A stretch of 8,470 bases of DNA from a bacterium (lineage in GTDB: Bacteria; Patescibacteriota; Saccharimonadia; Saccharimonadales; UBA4665), in NCBI GenBank assembly GCA_029549845.1, contig JAKPIL010000155.1, forward strand, positions 1 to 8,470, given 5' to 3'. Position numbers and translations under genes: made by a program. Each line of letters begins with the position of its first letter. Position 1 is the first letter of the stretch. The notes beneath the pieces are model-generated. The model was given only the letters and a program-made list of their open reading frames with translations, was not told the origin of the DNA and did not search any database. Positions 6,071-8,470 of this stretch are shown here, in pieces.

Positions 6071-8470
6071 ATGGCAGAGGTGCAGCGGAAGCGACTGGCG
6101 GTGATCGACGGTAAGAGTGTTTTTTACCGTGGGTACTATGCCATGCCAAATTTGAGTACAAAAGAGGGCACGCCCACTGGTGGCGTGTTTGGGTTTGCGA
6201 CCATGGCGCTGGAGGTCATACGGCGGCTTAAGCCAGATTACGTCGCGGTGGCGTGGGACAAGCCTAAGACCAACATCCGCAAGCGGCTAGAGATATACCC
6301 TGAGTACAAAGCCGGGCGTAAACCGGCTCCACCCGATTTTTATGAACAAATCCCGGTACTGCACGAACTGCTGGATGCGTTTGGCTGGCCGCTGTACGAG
6401 CTTGATGATTATGAGGCCGATGACATCATGGGCACGCTGGCCGTGCAGGCGCGCGAGGCCGACCTGGATACTTTGCTCATCACCTCAGATATGGACATGC
6501 TGCAGCTCGTAAATGGCCACGTGAAGGTGTATGCACTCAAAAAAGGGCTTAGCAATATAGAATTGTATTCACCCGAGAGTTTTACCGCGAAGTATGGCAT
6601 AGATGTGGATCAATTTTTGGACCTCAAGTCGCTGAAGGGTGATAGTTCAGACAACATTCCGGGCGTACCAGGCATAGGTGAGAAAACAGCCATACAGCTG
6701 CTGCAAGACTACAAAACACTCGATGGTGTGTATGAAAACCTATGGCAAGTGAAAGATAGTGTGCGCAAGAAGCTTGAGGCAGGCAAGGAAAGCGCCTACA
6801 TGAGCAAAAAACTTGGAGCCATATGGTGCGATGCGCCGTTGCCGCTAGATTTGCCGCGTATGGATGGGCACAAGGGTGCGGACCCTGTGAGGATACTTGC
6901 GCTACTCGAAAAGCTTGAATTTAGGAGCCTTGCCCGTCAACTGCCAGACATTCTACACGTAGATTTGCAGAATCATGGCTCCGGAACGATGAGCCATGCA
7001 TTTGTGGCGGGAGAAAACCGCATTATAGACAATGAAGTGAAACTCGCCTCTGTTAAAATCCCAGATACGGCGGAACTGGTAGTCTACGGTCGGTCGGCTG
7101 GGGTGGCCGGACGTGACCCGCGCGTGCTTATAGTGTCGGCCGATGAAAAGCTGACCTATGTGTTTGATTTGGCAAAGCTACCGCCCGAAGCGGTTCTTTT
7201 GGCGCTGAACCTTCAGGGCGCCACACTCAGTGGGTACGACGTAAAATCTACGCTTAAAACACTGCTTGGTATGGGAGTGGCCGAGCTGCCTGCGGTAGCA
7301 CACGATGTGCTTGTGGCGGCATTTAACCTCAACAGTCTCATACGGGCGCAGTCGCTGACCGATTTGGCTGCGAGTGAGCTGGGCTACGGGGGATCGCCAT
7401 TTGAAGACCTGAGCGACGAAGAGTTGCTTGGCCGTGGTTCTGAGATTGTCGCGGTCATACGTGCACTGGCCGCCAGGCAGCACGCGGCGCTGCAGGAGCT
7501 GCCCAGTATCCAGCAGCTCACGACCACAGTTGACTATCCGGTCATACCGGTGCTGGCACGCATGGAATACACCGGTATTCAGCTAGATACGCTGTATTTG
7601 GCGCAGTTTTCTGAACGCATCGAAGACAGCATATCTGACCTTGAGCAACAAATTTATGGCTATGCCGATACAGAGTTCAACATCTCTAGCCCCGCACAGC
7701 TGGCGACTATACTCTTCGAGAAGCTGGGCTTGCCCACGGCCGGGGTAAAAAAGGGGAAAACCGGTTACAGCACGGCCGCGGCCGAGCTGGATAAGCTGCG
7801 TGCTGCGCACCCCATCATTGACCTCATAAGCCAGTACCGCGAGGTAACCAAGCTCAAGAACACTTATGTCGATACACTGCCAAAACTGGTCGATGGCCAC
7901 AGCCGCGTGCACACTACGTTTAACCTTACTATTGCACAAACCGGTCGGCTTAGTAGCACGGACCCGAACTTGCAGAACATACCAGTGCGCACAGAGCTGG
8001 GTAAGCACATACGAGCTGCGTTTGTGGCGGGCAAGGGACGCAAGCTTGTCAGTGCAGATTATAGCCAGTTTGAACTGCGGCTTGCAGCGGCTATGAGTGG
8101 TGACGGGGCCATGGTAGACATGTTTAACCGCGGCGCAGACATCCACCTTACCACGGCGGCCGAAGTGTATGGCCGGAGTCCAGAAGACGTGACAAAACAG
8201 ATGCGCTCGGCCGCAAAAACAATCAACTTTGGGGTGCTGTATGGCATGAGCCCGCATGGCCTAGCGGCCGCAACGGGCATGAATTTTACGCAGGCAAAGT
8301 CTTTCATAGACGAGTACTTCAAAGTTCGCGCGCCGCTGCTGGGCTACCTAAATGGCTTGAAAGAACAAGCAAAACAGGATGGCTATGTAGAAACACTACT
8401 CGGTCGTCGCCGGCCAATGCCCGACATCCAGTCGAGCAATTTTATGGTGCGCAGTGGCGCCGAGCGTGCG
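6071..8470 (+). CDS. polA: DNA polymerase I, first 800 codons (runs off the right edge)
   Basis: The frame is open for exactly 800 codons from ATG 6071 to the last base, with no stop. Pol I fills gaps during repair and removes RNA primers in lagging-strand replication. Residues 1-290 are the 5' nuclease: VIDGKS (Asp13), DDYEADDIMG (112-121), ITSDMDMLQL (137-146), and the helix-hairpin-helix region GDSSDNIPGVPGIGEKTA (190-207). Residues about 300-480 occupy the 3'-5' exonuclease position, but the catalytic acids are gone: no DxE motif near 338-342, Thr394 in place of the second-motif Asp, and no YxxxD near 455-462. Proofreading is therefore predicted absent. From about 485 comes the polymerase: TGRLSSTDPNLQNIPVR (624-640), motif A DYSQFELR (663-670, Asp663), and motif B RSAAKTINFGVLYG (712-725). 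Motif C (VHDE) lies beyond the window. The start matches the family's usual N-terminus. Confidence 0.97.
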   Translation, partial: MAEVQRKRLAVIDGKSVFYRGYYAMPNLSTKEGTPTGGVFGFATMALEVIRRLKPDYVAVAWDKPKTNIRKRLEIYPEYKAGRKPAPPDFYEQIPVLHELLDAFGWPLYELDDYEADDIMGTLAVQAREADLDTLLITSDMDMLQLVNGHVKVYALKKGLSNIELYSPESFTAKYGIDVDQFLDLKSLKGDSSDNIPGVPGIGEKTAIQLLQDYKTLDGVYENLWQVKDSVRKKLEAGKESAYMSKKLGAIWCDAPLPLDLPRMDGHKGADPVRILALLEKLEFRSLARQLPDILHVDLQNHGSGTMSHAFVAGENRIIDNEVKLASVKIPDTAELVVYGRSAGVAGRDPRVLIVSADEKLTYVFDLAKLPPEAVLLALNLQGATLSGYDVKSTLKTLLGMGVAELPAVAHDVLVAAFNLNSLIRAQSLTDLAASELGYGGSPFEDLSDEELLGRGSEIVAVIRALAARQHAALQELPSIQQLTTTVDYPVIPVLARMEYTGIQLDTLYLAQFSERIEDSISDLEQQIYGYADTEFNISSPAQLATILFEKLGLPTAGVKKGKTGYSTAAAELDKLRAAHPIIDLISQYREVTKLKNTYVDTLPKLVDGHSRVHTTFNLTIAQTGRLSSTDPNLQNIPVRTELGKHIRAAFVAGKGRKLVSADYSQFELRLAAAMSGDGAMVDMFNRGADIHLTTAAEVYGRSPEDVTKQMRSAAKTINFGVLYGMSPHGLAAATGMNFTQAKSFIDEYFKVRAPLLGYLNGLKEQAKQDGYVETLLGRRRPMPDIQSSNFMVRSGAERA

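Overview
This 8,470-base window is ordinary bacterial chromosome. It holds seven protein genes, two of them cut by the window edges, and I see no RNA gene, insertion sequence or CRISPR array. A TrmB-type regulator sits beside conserved bacterial genes (a penicillin-binding protein and DNA polymerase I) and several short genes of unknown function. That mix, together with GC of roughly 50% by eye, suggests a small-genome bacterium of the candidate phyla radiation, perhaps Saccharibacteria (TM7). The placement is an inference from gene style; nothing in the sequence proves it. All six visible stop codons are TAA or TAG and no gene reads through a TGA, so there is no sign of the UGA-to-glycine code of Gracilibacteria or SR1.

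Layout from left to right: (1) the C-terminal end of a penicillin-binding transpeptidase (1-327, +); (2) nine bases later, a small four-helix membrane protein of unknown function (337-912, +); (3) convergent with it across three bases, a complete P-type cation ATPase (916-3747, -); (4) upstream of that on the same strand, a soluble charged protein I do not recognise (3779-4483, -); (5) a 148-base AT-rich divergent intergenic region full of promoter-like and repeated elements; (6) a TrmB-family regulator (4632-5384, +); (7) a 185-residue unknown protein (5458-6015, +); (8) the first 800 codons of DNA polymerase I (6071 to the right edge, +), open to the end of the window with no stop.

The likely regulatory unit is the divergent pair 3779-4483 / 4632-5384. 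The regulator is well placed to control itself, the divergent unknown gene and possibly the ATPase behind it. Three genes (ATPase, regulator, polA) have a -10-like hexamer only 6-7 bases before the start codon, which predicts leaderless mRNAs. The two unknown soluble genes instead have clear AAGGA ribosome-binding sites. Other points of note are a glutamine in place of the usual membrane glutamate in the ATPase's M4 ion-site motif, and a polymerase whose proofreading domain has lost its catalytic acids.

I found no convincing new multi-gene system. The most open questions are the two unrecognised soluble proteins on either side of the regulator and the repeats in the intergenic region.
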